Shown here: in pieces, positions 55,863 through 64,000 of the stretch
Layout of the letters: each line of letters starts with the position of its first letter
Numbering within the stretch: position 1 is the stretch's first letter
Origin: Pseudomonas putida
GTDB taxonomy: Bacteria > Pseudomonadota > Gammaproteobacteria > Pseudomonadales > Pseudomonadaceae
Direction: 5' to 3'
Assembly: GCF_004357765.1 (NCBI RefSeq)
Contig: NZ_SMTE01000010.1
Span: forward strand, 186,001 to 250,000
DNA length: 64,000 bases
Program-made: the position numbers and the translations under genes
Notes under the pieces: model-generated
Told to the model about the DNA's origin: nothing
Databases searched by the model: none
What the model saw: only the letters and a program-made list of their open reading frames with translations

Positions 55863-57011
55863 TCAGTCCTTGGCCGGTGAGCGTTGCTCGGGCTCGAGGA
55901 CCTGGTCCTTGCCGATGCGGATGGCCGCGCCAGGGGACAACTTGAGCTGCCCGGCAGTGATCACCTGTTCGCCAGGGCGCAGGCCTTCACTGACCACCAC
56001 CACGCCGTCGCGACGCTCGCCGGTGTGTACCGTCCGCTGTTCGGCGATCAGCCGTGGTTGTCCTTGGTCGTCCTGCTCGGGTTGGCCATCGGCGTTGTTC
56101 TTCGGCGTGGCGACATAGACCGAGTTGCCGTACAAGGTGTAGGTGATGGCGGTTTGCGGCACCACCACCTGAGGCTGTGGATCGGGCAGCAACAGCAACA
56201 GGCTGGCGAACATCCCAGGCAGCAGTTTGCCGTCCGGGTTGGCCATGGTCGCGCGCACCAGCAGGTTGCGGGTCGCTTCGTCGACCTTGGGGTTGATCGC
56301 GCTGAGGCTGGCCGGGAAGGTCTGGCCTGGATAGGCGGCCACCTCCACCAGCACGCGTTGGCCCAGGCTCAGCTTCGGCAAGGCCTGCTCGGGCACATTG
56401 AAGTCGACGTAGAGGCTGGCGAGGTCCTGCAAGGTGGCGATGACCGTGCCACTGGCCAGGTAGTCGCCGACGTCGACCTGGCGGATGCCGATCGTGCCGC
56501 TGAAAGGCGCGCTGATGCTTTTTTTCGCCAGCGATGCCTTGAGCTGGTCGACCACCGCCTGGTTGCGGCGGTACTGGGCGGTCAGGCGGTCGAACTCACC
56601 TCTGGAAATGGCCGAGTCGCCCACCAGCTGGCTGCCGCGGCCGTAGTCGACCTTGGCCAGGCCGAGGTCGGCCAGGGCGGTGCCGAGCAGGGCCGCTTCC
56701 TGGTCGCTGTCCAGCTCCAGCAGCAACTGGCCGACCTTGACGTGCTGGCCAGAGTCGAAATGCAGCGATTTGACCGTGCCGGCCTGCTCCAGGCTCAGTT
56801 CGACGCCTTGCAGAGCCTTGAGGCTCCCGACAGCGGGCAGCCGCTCCTGCCACAGGCGCTCTTCGGCCAGGCTGGCCGCCACGGTGATGGGCGCCTTGGG
56901 GGCAGTGAACACCTGAATCTGCCGGTAGATCGAGAAGGCCTTGTAACCCCCCAGTGCCAGCACGATCAGCAGAACGACGGCCAACATGATGAGCATGCGG
57001 CGGCGCAACAT
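55863..57011 (-). CDS. RND membrane-fusion protein (MexV-like)
   Basis: Periplasmic adaptor of the RND pump. 382 residues. N-terminal membrane anchor (LIMLAVVLLIVLALGGYKAF) without a lipobox, lipoyl half-motifs (GVELSLEQAGTVKSLHFDSG and SAPFSGTIGIRQVDVGDYLA) around a short alpha-hairpin, then beta-barrel and membrane-proximal domains (NLLVRATMANPDGKLLPGMF). An acidic, polar insert (NNADGQPEQDDQGQP) sits near residue 305. First gene of the two-gene pump operon. Confidence 0.9.
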   Translation of the reverse strand: MLRRRMLIMLAVVLLIVLALGGYKAFSIYRQIQVFTAPKAPITVAASLAEERLWQERLPAVGSLKALQGVELSLEQAGTVKSLHFDSGQHVKVGQLLLELDSDQEAALLGTALADLGLAKVDYGRGSQLVGDSAISRGEFDRLTAQYRRNQAVVDQLKASLAKKSISAPFSGTIGIRQVDVGDYLASGTVIATLQDLASLYVDFNVPEQALPKLSLGQRVLVEVAAYPGQTFPASLSAINPKVDEATRNLLVRATMANPDGKLLPGMFASLLLLLPDPQPQVVVPQTAITYTLYGNSVYVATPKNNADGQPEQDDQGQPRLIAEQRTVHTGERRDGVVVVSEGLRPGEQVITAGQLKLSPGAAIRIGKDQVLEPEQRSPAKD

Positions 57012-57130
57012 AGGTCCGATTCCTTGGCGGTTTTGTTATAGGTTTTGACACGACAACGGGCGATCCTGCCCACGTGTGGATGGGGCAAGTATTGACTGTT
57101 TTTGGCGCGGGGGGAAATGCATTGCCTGAG

Positions 57131-57165
57131 CGGGCCTCTTCGCGGGTTTACCCGCGAAGAGGCCG
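57131..57165. repeat. REP element
   Basis: CGGGCCTCTTCGCGGGTTTA followed by CCCGCGAAGAGGCCGG, a near-perfect palindrome and the classic P. putida REP form. It lies between the imelysin operon and the RND operon, both on the minus strand, and may end the former. Confidence 0.85.
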
Positions 57166-57183
57166 GTTCAGACCGGCGAACGA

Positions 57184-58281
57184 TCAGACCAGGTGCAGGT
57201 GGTTGTCCCAGAACCCCGATGGCAGGTTCATCGGCTGCGCGACCGGGTCCGCCTTGCGGCAGTCGTAATAGCGGCAGCGCCCCTGCCCGGAAGTGACCAC
57301 GAAACCATCCTTGACCGCCCCGACCCCGGCACAATCGGGCATCGGCGCGTCGACCCGCACCGCACCGCTGTCCAGGTCCCAGACGAACAGGCGATTGGCC
57401 CTCGGCGCAGTCAGTGCCACCAGGCGCAGCTCACTGTGAATGGCAACGCTGGCGGTATACTGGGCCATCGATTGCAATTGCTGCTCTGGCACCGGGAAGG
57501 CCTTGAACGGCTCGCCTGGGCGCTTGATCGCCAGCAGCTCGGCGGTGGTGTCGGCGTCTCCCATGAACTGTTGGCAGGCGGCGATGGTGCCATCGCTACC
57601 CACCGCCAGGTGGCGCACGCTGTTCATCTGCTGGGCCAGCGTCTCCTTGCTCAACAAGGTGCCATCGCGTTGCATCAGCACCAGGCTCGGCTCCATGGCG
57701 TCAAGGTTCATCTCGACGCGGCTTTCAGCTTCGGTGCGGATACCGCCGTTGGCAACGATCAAGGTCTCGCCATCGGGCAGCCAGGCGACTTCATGGGGGC
57801 CGATGCCGTGGGTGGGGATTTCGCCGGTGTACGTCAGGCGTTCGCCTTCGAAGCGATACACCCCGAGTACCCCACGCCCTGGCTCGGTGGTGTCGTTCTC
57901 GGTGGCGTACAGCCACTCACCCTCCTTGTGGATCACCGCATGGCCGTAGAAATGGCGGTTCGGCTGGGAAGCGACGGTCTGCAACAGGCGCCCGTCGCGC
58001 AGGTCGATCAGGTAGCTTTCAGTACCCGGACGACGAGCGACGAACAGGGCGACCGGACGCTCGGGGTGGTGGATGATGGCATGGCAACGCTGGCTTACCT
58101 GGGTGCTGAACACCTGGGTGCCGTCCAGGCGAAACCCGACCGCATAATGCTTGCCGTCGCCATCATCACGCGCCGACAGCAGCAAGGGTTCGCTGCCTTT
58201 GTTGCGCATCAGGCTCCAGCCGCCCAGGGTCAGGGCGCTGAGCAATACACTACCGAGTTTGAGGGCCTGGCGTCGCAGCAT
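57184..58281 (-). CDS. DUF1513 beta-propeller protein with Tat-like signal
   Basis: 365 residues. The N-terminus MLRRQALKLGSVLLSALTLG has the RRxxLK Tat pattern, so it is probably exported folded. The rest is a DUF1513 domain with repeated beta-propeller-like blades (ALFVARRPGTESYLIDLRDG, EGEWLYATENDTTEPGRGVL, HEVAWLPDGETLIVANGG, NRLFVWDLDSGAVRVDAP). Function unknown. It is the fourth gene of the icmP-diheme-imelysin operon, 2 bases after the second imelysin, which suggests a periplasmic redox or metal-binding partner. Confidence 0.85.
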   Translation of the reverse strand: MLRRQALKLGSVLLSALTLGGWSLMRNKGSEPLLLSARDDGDGKHYAVGFRLDGTQVFSTQVSQRCHAIIHHPERPVALFVARRPGTESYLIDLRDGRLLQTVASQPNRHFYGHAVIHKEGEWLYATENDTTEPGRGVLGVYRFEGERLTYTGEIPTHGIGPHEVAWLPDGETLIVANGGIRTEAESRVEMNLDAMEPSLVLMQRDGTLLSKETLAQQMNSVRHLAVGSDGTIAACQQFMGDADTTAELLAIKRPGEPFKAFPVPEQQLQSMAQYTASVAIHSELRLVALTAPRANRLFVWDLDSGAVRVDAPMPDCAGVGAVKDGFVVTSGQGRCRYYDCRKADPVAQPMNLPSGFWDNHLHLV

Positions 58282-58283
58282 GA

Positions 58284-59348
58284 TCAGTCACCGTCGTTGG
58301 CATTGAAGCCCAGCTGGATGTTCAACGCCTTGGCCAGGTCGCCTTCGTGCAGGCGGTGGACGACGTTGAGGCTGTCGTAGAGCTGGTTGAGCATCTGCAT
58401 GCCGGCGTCGTCGGCCAGCAGCTCGCCCAGCGTCTTCTGGTTGTCGGCCAGCAGCTTGAGTGCGCTGGCGTAGGCATCGTCGATTTTCTGTGCCAGGGCT
58501 TTCTGATCGCTGGGCAGCAAACCGCGCATGCCTTGGTTGTCGACCCCGACCCACACCGCCTGGGCCGCCTTGAGGGTGGCTTCCAGGCTCTGGATCGAAG
58601 AGTGGCTGCGCCAGGCCTCGGCCTGCAGTGGCTGCGCGATGCCCTTGCTCTGGCGGCCCATCGGCGCGCCCAGCTTTTTCTTCAGGGTATCCAGGGCGGT
58701 GACCTGGGAGCGCAGCAGATCGGCGATCGCCTCGTGGGAGTCGGCGTAGCGCTGGTTGGGGAACTTGGTCATTTGCGACAGCATGCCGTCGGTGCTGTTC
58801 CAACCCTTGAGGATCTCCTCGGCCAGGGCCTTCTGGTGCTCGCCGATGGCCACCAGCAGCGGGCAATAGCGCGCCTTCTGCTCGTCGCTGGCGATGTCCG
58901 GTTTGCTGTCGAACAGGATGTACTCGTAGGCCGAAAGACCGCGGACCACTACGCTGGCCTTGTTCAGGCTCTGCGCGTCGACTGGGTTGTCGCCGTTGAC
59001 CAACTGCTCGACCTGACGGCCTACCAGGTTCTTCTTGTCAGGCCAGAACTGCACCTGCCAGGCGCGATTGCCTTCAGCCAGTGGGCCGACCAGCAGCGGT
59101 TGCAGTTCGGCCCAGGCCTTTTGCGCTTCGAGGAAATCCGCGCGGGCCTTGTCCAGGCTTTCCTTGCCTTCGCAGTAGGCCAGGGCACTGGCCGCAAGAT
59201 TGCGGTCGGCTTCCACCCAGCGGCTGTAGGTCGGCAGGATCACCTGCTTGGCGATCGCAGCCGAGGTCACGGCTTGGGGATCTTGTGGCGAGCAGGCGCC
59301 GAGGGCGAGTGCGGCGAGGCTGGTGAACAACAGTTTGGGTCGGAACAT
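58284..59348 (-). CDS. Second imelysin-family lipoprotein (degenerate GxHxxE)
   Basis: 354 residues. Lipoprotein signal with LGAC (Cys19), then a helical imelysin/IrpA-type domain. Where imelysins carry GxHxxE this protein has RGLSAYEYILF, so the His is replaced by Ser139 while Glu142 stays. Conserved Trp/Pro segment WQVQFWPDKKN and YADSHEAIADLLRSQVTAL are seen. Imelysins related to EfeO handle iron outside the cytoplasm. It sits between the di-heme and DUF1513 genes, 17 and 2 bases away, so it is co-transcribed. Confidence 0.85.
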   Translation of the reverse strand: MFRPKLLFTSLAALALGACSPQDPQAVTSAAIAKQVILPTYSRWVEADRNLAASALAYCEGKESLDKARADFLEAQKAWAELQPLLVGPLAEGNRAWQVQFWPDKKNLVGRQVEQLVNGDNPVDAQSLNKASVVVRGLSAYEYILFDSKPDIASDEQKARYCPLLVAIGEHQKALAEEILKGWNSTDGMLSQMTKFPNQRYADSHEAIADLLRSQVTALDTLKKKLGAPMGRQSKGIAQPLQAEAWRSHSSIQSLEATLKAAQAVWVGVDNQGMRGLLPSDQKALAQKIDDAYASALKLLADNQKTLGELLADDAGMQMLNQLYDSLNVVHRLHEGDLAKALNIQLGFNANDGD

Positions 59349-59365
59349 GCCCGGCTCCTTGCGCG

Positions 59366-60793
59366 TTAAAGTGAGTTCAGGAAAGCCAGCAACGCGGCGC
59401 GCTGCTCGGCATCGAAAGCCAGTACCTGGTCACGTGCCGCCTGGGCTTCGCCGCCGTGCCAGAGCACGGCCTCGAGCAGATTGCGGGCACGACCGTCGTG
59501 CAGGTATTGAGTGTGACCGCTGACGGTTTCGCTCAGGCCGATACCCCACAGTGGGGCAGTACGCCAGTCCTGGCCATTGGCGGCGAATTCGCTGCGCTCG
59601 TCTGCCAGGCCTGGGCCCATGTCATGCAGCAGCAGGTCGCTGTAAGGGCGGATCACCTGATTCGCCAGTGCAGGCTCTGCGGCCTGGCTGGAGGTGGTGA
59701 ACTGCGGAGTGTGGCACCCCTGGCAACCGGCTTGGTGGAACAGGTTCTTGCCGGCCAGCACCTGAGGCGAATCGACGTCGCGGCGGGCCGGGACACCCAG
59801 GTTGCGGGTATAGAACGTCACCAGGCGCAGGATGTTGTCGCTGACTTCCTTCTCACCGCCGGCACCATCGCCGTTGGGCTGGGCCAGGCAGTCGGTCTGA
59901 GCGGCGGTGCAATCGTCCTTGGGCTGGAGGGTGCTGGTCAAACCCATGTCGCCGGCGAAAGCGTGCACGTTCTGCTGGTTGACGTTGGGTTGCCCGGCCT
60001 TCCAGCCAAAGCGCCCGATCACGGTCTTGCCCAGGGCATCGTCCCACACCCGGTTGGCACGGCCGCGGATACCATCGTGATTGCGGTCGTCCGGGTCTTC
60101 CGCGGCGAGGATATCGGCCTCGGGAATGGCTTCGAGCAGGCCGAGACCGATCATCGGCGGCGCCACGCGGGCGGAGAAGCGCGTGTCCGGGTGCATCGGT
60201 CCGTAGCCCAGCTGGGTGATCTGCAGGGTCGGGCGGCGCAGCTCCACCTGGTAGCCGTCGGCGAAACGTACCGGCACCGGCTCGTAGGTCATACGCACCT
60301 TGCCTTCCGGCGCCACGCCGGGCACGGCCATGTCCTGCAGTTGGGTACCGTAGGTCGGCTCCGGAACGACGCCCAGTTGCTGGATGACCTTGGCGTAGTA
60401 AGGCTGATCGGGGATCGACAGGCGTACCAACATCGACACCGCATTGTTGCCGTCCGCCTTGGGTGGATGGCCACGGCCATCACGGATGTGGCAGTTCTGG
60501 CAGGCGTTGGTGTTGAACAGTGGGCCCAGACCATCACGGGCGGTGGTGGTCGAGGGGGCGATCACCCAGGGATTGCGAAAGAAGCTGTTGCCGACGGCGA
60601 AGTCCACGCGCTGCTCGGGTGACAGGTTGGCCGAAGGCATGGAGAACGCATTGCGGTCGCTGCGCATCACCGTCGCCTGGCCACCAGACAGCGCTTCGCC
60701 GGGCTCGGCCTGGGTGAAACGCGGTGCGTCGTCACAGGCAGCGAGGGCGAGGGCCAACAGCAGGCAGGGGAGTCGGGAGAGCGACAAGGACAT
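59366..60793 (-). CDS. Di-heme oxidoreductase-like lipoprotein (DUF1111)
   Basis: 475 residues. Lipoprotein signal with LAAC (Cys20). Two c-heme motifs, CQNCH (Cys98-His102) and CQGCH (Cys357-His361), place it in the di-heme family related to MauG and bacterial cytochrome c peroxidase, labelled thiol oxidoreductase by some databases. Other segments: NPWVIAPSTTTARDGLGPLF, HGGEAQAARDQVLAFDAEQR at the C-terminus. The natural electron partner is unknown. It stands between two imelysin genes, suggesting oxidation of Fe(II) or of a partner protein. Confidence 0.87.
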   Translation of the reverse strand: MSLSLSRLPCLLLALALAACDDAPRFTQAEPGEALSGGQATVMRSDRNAFSMPSANLSPEQRVDFAVGNSFFRNPWVIAPSTTTARDGLGPLFNTNACQNCHIRDGRGHPPKADGNNAVSMLVRLSIPDQPYYAKVIQQLGVVPEPTYGTQLQDMAVPGVAPEGKVRMTYEPVPVRFADGYQVELRRPTLQITQLGYGPMHPDTRFSARVAPPMIGLGLLEAIPEADILAAEDPDDRNHDGIRGRANRVWDDALGKTVIGRFGWKAGQPNVNQQNVHAFAGDMGLTSTLQPKDDCTAAQTDCLAQPNGDGAGGEKEVSDNILRLVTFYTRNLGVPARRDVDSPQVLAGKNLFHQAGCQGCHTPQFTTSSQAAEPALANQVIRPYSDLLLHDMGPGLADERSEFAANGQDWRTAPLWGIGLSETVSGHTQYLHDGRARNLLEAVLWHGGEAQAARDQVLAFDAEQRAALLAFLNSL

Positions 60794-60861
60794 CTACGAT
60801 CCTGGGCGAGAGCGAAAAAACCGGCGAGCAAGCTTAGCAAAGTGAAGAAGATTGAATAAGA

Positions 60862-60876
60862 GCAATTTGCAATTGC
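60862..60876. repeat. Short inverted repeat upstream of the di-heme gene
   Basis: GCAATT, spacer TGC, AATTGC, 69 bases before the di-heme gene start on the minus strand. It could be an operator or part of a promoter; it does not match a Fur box well. Confidence 0.35.
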
Positions 60877-60964
60877 TGCATGAAAATGGTGTCAGCGGGC
60901 CTGTGGGTTTGGGTTTGATGGTGGGGCTCGATCTCACAGCCGGCAAATCCCCTACGGCAGGCAT

Positions 60965-60988
60965 AAAAAAGGCGACCCAAAGGCCGCC
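60965..60988 (-). terminator. Terminator after icmP
   Basis: Minus-strand reading GGCGGCC, TTTG loop, GGTCGCC, then TTTTTT. It lies 26 bases after the icmP stop and before the di-heme gene, so the latter three genes may also have their own promoter. Confidence 0.8.
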
Positions 60989-61013
60989 TCTCTCGTTACC
61001 GCGCGTCCACCAA

Positions 61014-62351
61014 TCAGAATTCGTGGTCGGCAGTGTCCGGGTTCAGGTTGTCGATACCCAGCTTGCCCGCAGCCTGCTCGATCGCGCCGGTCTGCTTGAC
61101 CAGGGCGGCGATGGCGTCGCGCACGATCTGGTTGCCCGCGGCGTTGTCCGGCGCGATCAGCTGATCGTAGTGCTCGCCTTTGAGGGCGTGGTCGACCATC
61201 ACCTGGATCTTCGCCTCGGTCGACTCCAGGTCGGCCTTCAGCGTGGCATCGGCGGCCGGGTCAGCCTTGGCCACCAAGGACGACAGGCTCGGCCCGGTCA
61301 GCTTGGTGCCGTCGGTACGGGTGTATTCGCCCAGGTAGACGTTGCGGATACCCTTGGCGTCGTAGAAGTGCGAGTAGTGGGTGTTGTCACTGAAGCAATC
61401 CTGCTCGTCTTCCGGCGAGTTGGCTTCCAGGGAGACCTTCATGCGCTCACCGGCCAGTTCGCCCAGCGACAGGCTGCCCATGCCGAACAGCATCTTGCGC
61501 AGGCCTTCGGTAGCAGGCTCGGCCTCGAGCTTGGCGCGGTAGTTGTCGGCGACGTTCGGCGCCCAGTTGCCGACCATTTCCTCGAGGTCTTGCACCAGCA
61601 GTTGAGTCACCGCTTTCAAGTAGGCGCGACGACGTTCGTTGTGGCCCCCGGTGGCGCCTTTGCCTTCCAGGTAGTCCGAAGCAGGACGGGCGCCCGCGCC
61701 CGGACCGGTGCCGTTGAGGTCCTGGCCCCAGAGCAGGAATTCGATGGCATGGTAGCCGGTGGCGACGTTGGCCTCGGAGCCGCCCAGTTCATTCAGGCTG
61801 GCGAGCTTCTCGGGGGTGATGTCCTTGACATCGATCTTCTCTTCGCCGACCTGGATCTCGGTGTTGGCGATGATGTTGGCGCTGGCACCCGGGTTACCCA
61901 AGGCGTGCTCGTAGCTCTTGTCGACGTAGTCGATCAGGCCTTCGTCCAGCGGCCAGGCGTTCACCTGACCTTCCCAGTCATCGATGATGGTATTGCCGAA
62001 GCGGAAGGCCTCGCTCTGCAGATACGGGACGCGTGCGGCAGCCCAGGCGGCCTTGGCGGCCTTCAGAGTATCGTCGTTGGGGGTGGCGAGAAACGCGTCG
62101 ACCGCGCTCTGCAGGGTCTTGGCAGTGCTCAGCGAATCGCTGTACACGGCATAGACCATCTCGGTGTAATGCTTGACCACGGCCTTGGCGGCGGCTTCAT
62201 CGACAGCGCCCGGCGCGGCAGCGGCAGTGCTGGCGGCAGCGGGTGCCTGAGCTTGCGGAGCGGCTGCCTTGTCATCCTTGCCCTCGCCGCAACCGGCAAG
62301 AGCGATGGCGATGGCCAGCAGACTGGCGGAGGCCAGAGGCATTCGAATCAT
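61014..62351 (-). CDS. icmP: Imelysin-family (M75) lipoprotein IcmP
   Basis: 445 residues. Lipoprotein signal with LAGC (Cys21), an Ala-rich linker to about residue 55, then an imelysin domain with the GxHxxE motif GYHAIEFLLWGQ (His201, Glu204). The P. aeruginosa homologue was named insulin-cleaving metalloproteinase; other imelysins (IrpA, EfeO) act in iron uptake, and a protease role is uncertain. The ATG at 62351 has AGGA upstream; a longer frame to 62429 runs across the Fur-like box. A terminator separates it from the di-heme gene. Confidence 0.88.
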   Translation of the reverse strand: MIRMPLASASLLAIAIALAGCGEGKDDKAAAPQAQAPAAASTAAAAPGAVDEAAAKAVVKHYTEMVYAVYSDSLSTAKTLQSAVDAFLATPNDDTLKAAKAAWAAARVPYLQSEAFRFGNTIIDDWEGQVNAWPLDEGLIDYVDKSYEHALGNPGASANIIANTEIQVGEEKIDVKDITPEKLASLNELGGSEANVATGYHAIEFLLWGQDLNGTGPGAGARPASDYLEGKGATGGHNERRRAYLKAVTQLLVQDLEEMVGNWAPNVADNYRAKLEAEPATEGLRKMLFGMGSLSLGELAGERMKVSLEANSPEDEQDCFSDNTHYSHFYDAKGIRNVYLGEYTRTDGTKLTGPSLSSLVAKADPAADATLKADLESTEAKIQVMVDHALKGEHYDQLIAPDNAAGNQIVRDAIAALVKQTGAIEQAAGKLGIDNLNPDTADHEF

Positions 62352-62414
62352 TATTGGTTTTCCTGCGTCGTGTGGTTGGACTGTGTGCCTGGGCACGCGA
62401 AACGGCAACATCAT

Positions 62415-62433
62415 GCGAAAGATTTGCATTTGC
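62415..62433 (-). promoter_or_regulatory. Possible Fur box upstream of icmP
   Basis: Minus-strand GCAAATGCAAATCTTTCGC matches 12 of 19 bases of the Fur consensus GATAATGATAATCATTATC, 63 bases before the icmP start. It fits iron regulation of an imelysin gene. Confidence 0.5.
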
Positions 62434-62468
62434 TGTAAAGGGGCGTGGGCGCAATTCGTGTAAATGGG

Positions 62469-62485
62469 GGTGACGCAATGTCACC
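62469..62485. repeat. Small hairpin between bifA and icmP
   Basis: GGTGAC, loop GCAAT, GTCACC, 14 bases after the bifA stop. No T tract, so it is a weak terminator at best. Confidence 0.4.
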
Positions 62486-62498
62486 GGGCGTGTGGGGG

Positions 62499-64000
62499 TT
62501 ACAACATCGATGCGTGGTTGCGCTGGGCCTGCTTGAGGTAGTGGGTCACTTCTCGGGCCGAAAGCGGTTTGCTGTAGTGGTAGCCCTGGCCCTCATGGCA
62601 GCCCTGGGCGATGATGTAAGCCTCCTGCTCGGCGGTTTCCACGCCCTCGGCGATCACTTGCATGCCCAGGCTCTTGCCCAGCTGAATGATGGCGCGAACG
62701 ATGGTGGCGTCGTCATCGTCGTCGAGCAGGTCCTGGACGAAGCTCTTGTCGATCTTGATCTTGTCCAGTGGCAGTGATTTGAGGTAGCTGAGCGAGGAAT
62801 AGCCGGTGCCGAAATCGTCGATGGCAATCAAAGCCCCGGAACGGCGCAGGCTCAGCAGGTGCTGGGCAGCAGTGCTGATGTCTTCCATCAGGCCGGTTTC
62901 GGTGACCTCCAATTCCAGGCTGCGCGGCGGCAGGCGGTAGGCCTGCAGCAGGTTGTTGACCACCCGGGGCAGTTCGCTGTGGTGCAGTTGCACGGTCGAC
63001 AGGTTGACCGCCATACGCAGTTCGCAGAAGCCCAGGTCGTGCCATTCACGCAGTTGTCGGCACGCCTGGTCGAGTACCCATTCGCCGATGGCGATGATGC
63101 TGCCGTTCTGTTCGGCCAGGGGAATGAACTGGTCCGGCGGAACCATGCCCAGCTCCGGGTGCTGCCAGCGCAACAGGGCCTCGACACCGACCACGCGCTG
63201 GTCCCGATAGCTGACTTGGGGCTGATAGACCAGATAAAGCTGCTTGCGTGGCAGCGCTTCGCGCAGGTCTTTCTCCATCTCGCGGCGTCGACGCATTTCG
63301 CTGTCGACGCTGGCGATATAGAACTGATAGCGGTTGCGCGAGCGGGCCTTGGCCAGGGTCATGGTCTGCTCGGCCTTTTGCAGGAGCTTCTCGGTGCTGT
63401 CGCCGTCCTCCGGGAACAGGGTGATGCCGATGGTGGCGCGCAGGCGGATTTCATGTTGGTCGACGCAGAAGGGGGCTTCCAGGTCGTCGAGGATGCTCTG
63501 CGCCAGCTCTGCAGCCTCATAGGGTTGTTCGATGTTGGCCTGGACCAGGGCGAACTGGTCGCCGCCCAGCCGCGCCAAGGCGCCCAGGCGGCCACTGTGT
63601 GCACGCAGGCGGTCGGCCAGCGCCAGCAGCAGTTGATCACCTACCTGATAGCTGAACTGTTCGTTGATGCCCTTGAAGTCGTCCAGGCCTACGCACAGCA
63701 CCGCAACGCGATGTTGCAGGCGGCCCCCGTCGACGAGGATCTTGTCCAGTTGCTCCTGCAGTTGCTGACGGTTGGGTAAACCGGTGAGAAAGTCGTACTG
63801 GGCCATGCGCTGCAGACTGTTCTCGGCCTCATGGCGCAAGTGGGTGTTGCGCTCGATGGAGGCCAGCAACTGATTGGCGGTGTTGACCCAAACCCCCAAC
63901 TCGTTTTTCTCGTGACCCTTGAGCTGGGGGATCTGGTGTTGGCTGGGACGGTCAGGATTGATCTGCGTGAGGTGCTCGATGATTTTCGATAGCGGCTTGG
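62499..64000 (-). CDS. bifA: Cyclic-di-GMP phosphodiesterase BifA (5' end outside window)
   Basis: The frame is open to the window edge. The visible N-terminal part reads PLSKIIEHLTQINPDRPSQH, a HAMP linker, so upstream membrane helices are missing. A GGDEF domain follows with the degenerate motif LARLGGDQFALV. The EAL domain is complete: EALLRW, VNLSTVQL, EVTETGLMED, IDDFGTGYSSLSYLK, IKIDKSFV, VIAEGVETAEQ. GGDQF with an intact EAL is the pattern of BifA, which lowers cyclic di-GMP and controls swarming and biofilm dispersal. About 500 residues are visible. Confidence 0.92.
   Translation of the reverse strand, partial: KPLSKIIEHLTQINPDRPSQHQIPQLKGHEKNELGVWVNTANQLLASIERNTHLRHEAENSLQRMAQYDFLTGLPNRQQLQEQLDKILVDGGRLQHRVAVLCVGLDDFKGINEQFSYQVGDQLLLALADRLRAHSGRLGALARLGGDQFALVQANIEQPYEAAELAQSILDDLEAPFCVDQHEIRLRATIGITLFPEDGDSTEKLLQKAEQTMTLAKARSRNRYQFYIASVDSEMRRRREMEKDLREALPRKQLYLVYQPQVSYRDQRVVGVEALLRWQHPELGMVPPDQFIPLAEQNGSIIAIGEWVLDQACRQLREWHDLGFCELRMAVNLSTVQLHHSELPRVVNNLLQAYRLPPRSLELEVTETGLMEDISTAAQHLLSLRRSGALIAIDDFGTGYSSLSYLKSLPLDKIKIDKSFVQDLLDDDDDATIVRAIIQLGKSLGMQVIAEGVETAEQEAYIIAQGCHEGQGYHYSKPLSAREVTHYLKQAQRNHASML

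Overview
The window is a high-GC gammaproteobacterial chromosome segment and almost certainly comes from the Pseudomonas putida group. The evidence is the gene order (petBC-sspAB; rsmI and lpoA divergent; rnpB; complete dcw cluster; lpxC-dciA-secA-argJ; yajQ; ampG; groESL; colRS; icmP; bifA), the protein sequences, and the short palindromic REP elements typical of that group. It is mostly core genome. I see no prophage, insertion sequence, CRISPR array, tRNA or rRNA.

Layout. Positions 1-3100 hold the end of the cytochrome bc1 operon (petB partial, petC) and the sspA-sspB pair. Positions 3127-6569, minus strand, hold lpoA-yraN-gmhA-BON lipoprotein, a tightly overlapping cell-envelope operon, with rsmI divergent on the plus strand. 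The RNase P RNA gene rnpB (about 7688-8059) precedes the division/cell-wall cluster, which runs without a break on the plus strand: mraZ rsmH ftsL ftsI murE murF mraY murD ftsW murG murC ddlB ftsQ ftsA ftsZ lpxC (8370-26185). It starts from a sigma70-type promoter followed by three 10-bp-phased MraZ operator repeats. Most genes in the cluster overlap by 1-8 bases.

Positions 26300-37150 hold dciA (helicase loader, minus), secA, argJ, a GST, a Nudix/ThiE-like fusion, a corrinoid adenosyltransferase, a membrane sensor kinase without an adjacent regulator, panE and yajQ. Positions 37260-44060 carry membrane genes (MscS channel, MdfA-type exporter, AmpG permease, DUF481 outer-membrane protein, FxsA), a Cys-less alkyltransferase-like protein and a HugZ-type protein. 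groES-groEL follow, behind a leader with four hairpins and a heat-shock-like promoter.

Positions 46395-51006 form a ColRS envelope-stress block: a PAP2 phosphatase, colR, colS, a methyltransferase, an InaA-type kinase and a small exported protein. ColR-like boxes lie in front of the PAP2 and methyltransferase genes. Next comes an AT-richer islet (51128-about 52760) with a Bcr/CflA-type exporter preceded by a nine-codon minicistron that has a near-ideal ribosome site. The right end, all minus strand, has an RND pump (MFP plus permease, no outer-membrane partner), a four-gene imelysin/di-heme/beta-propeller operon (icmP and partners) with a Fur-like box upstream, and bifA, whose 5' end lies outside the window.

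The genes worth closest reading are the imelysin/di-heme operon (probably metal handling in the periplasm), the exporter islet with its leader minicistron, the structured groES leader and the ColR regulon sites.
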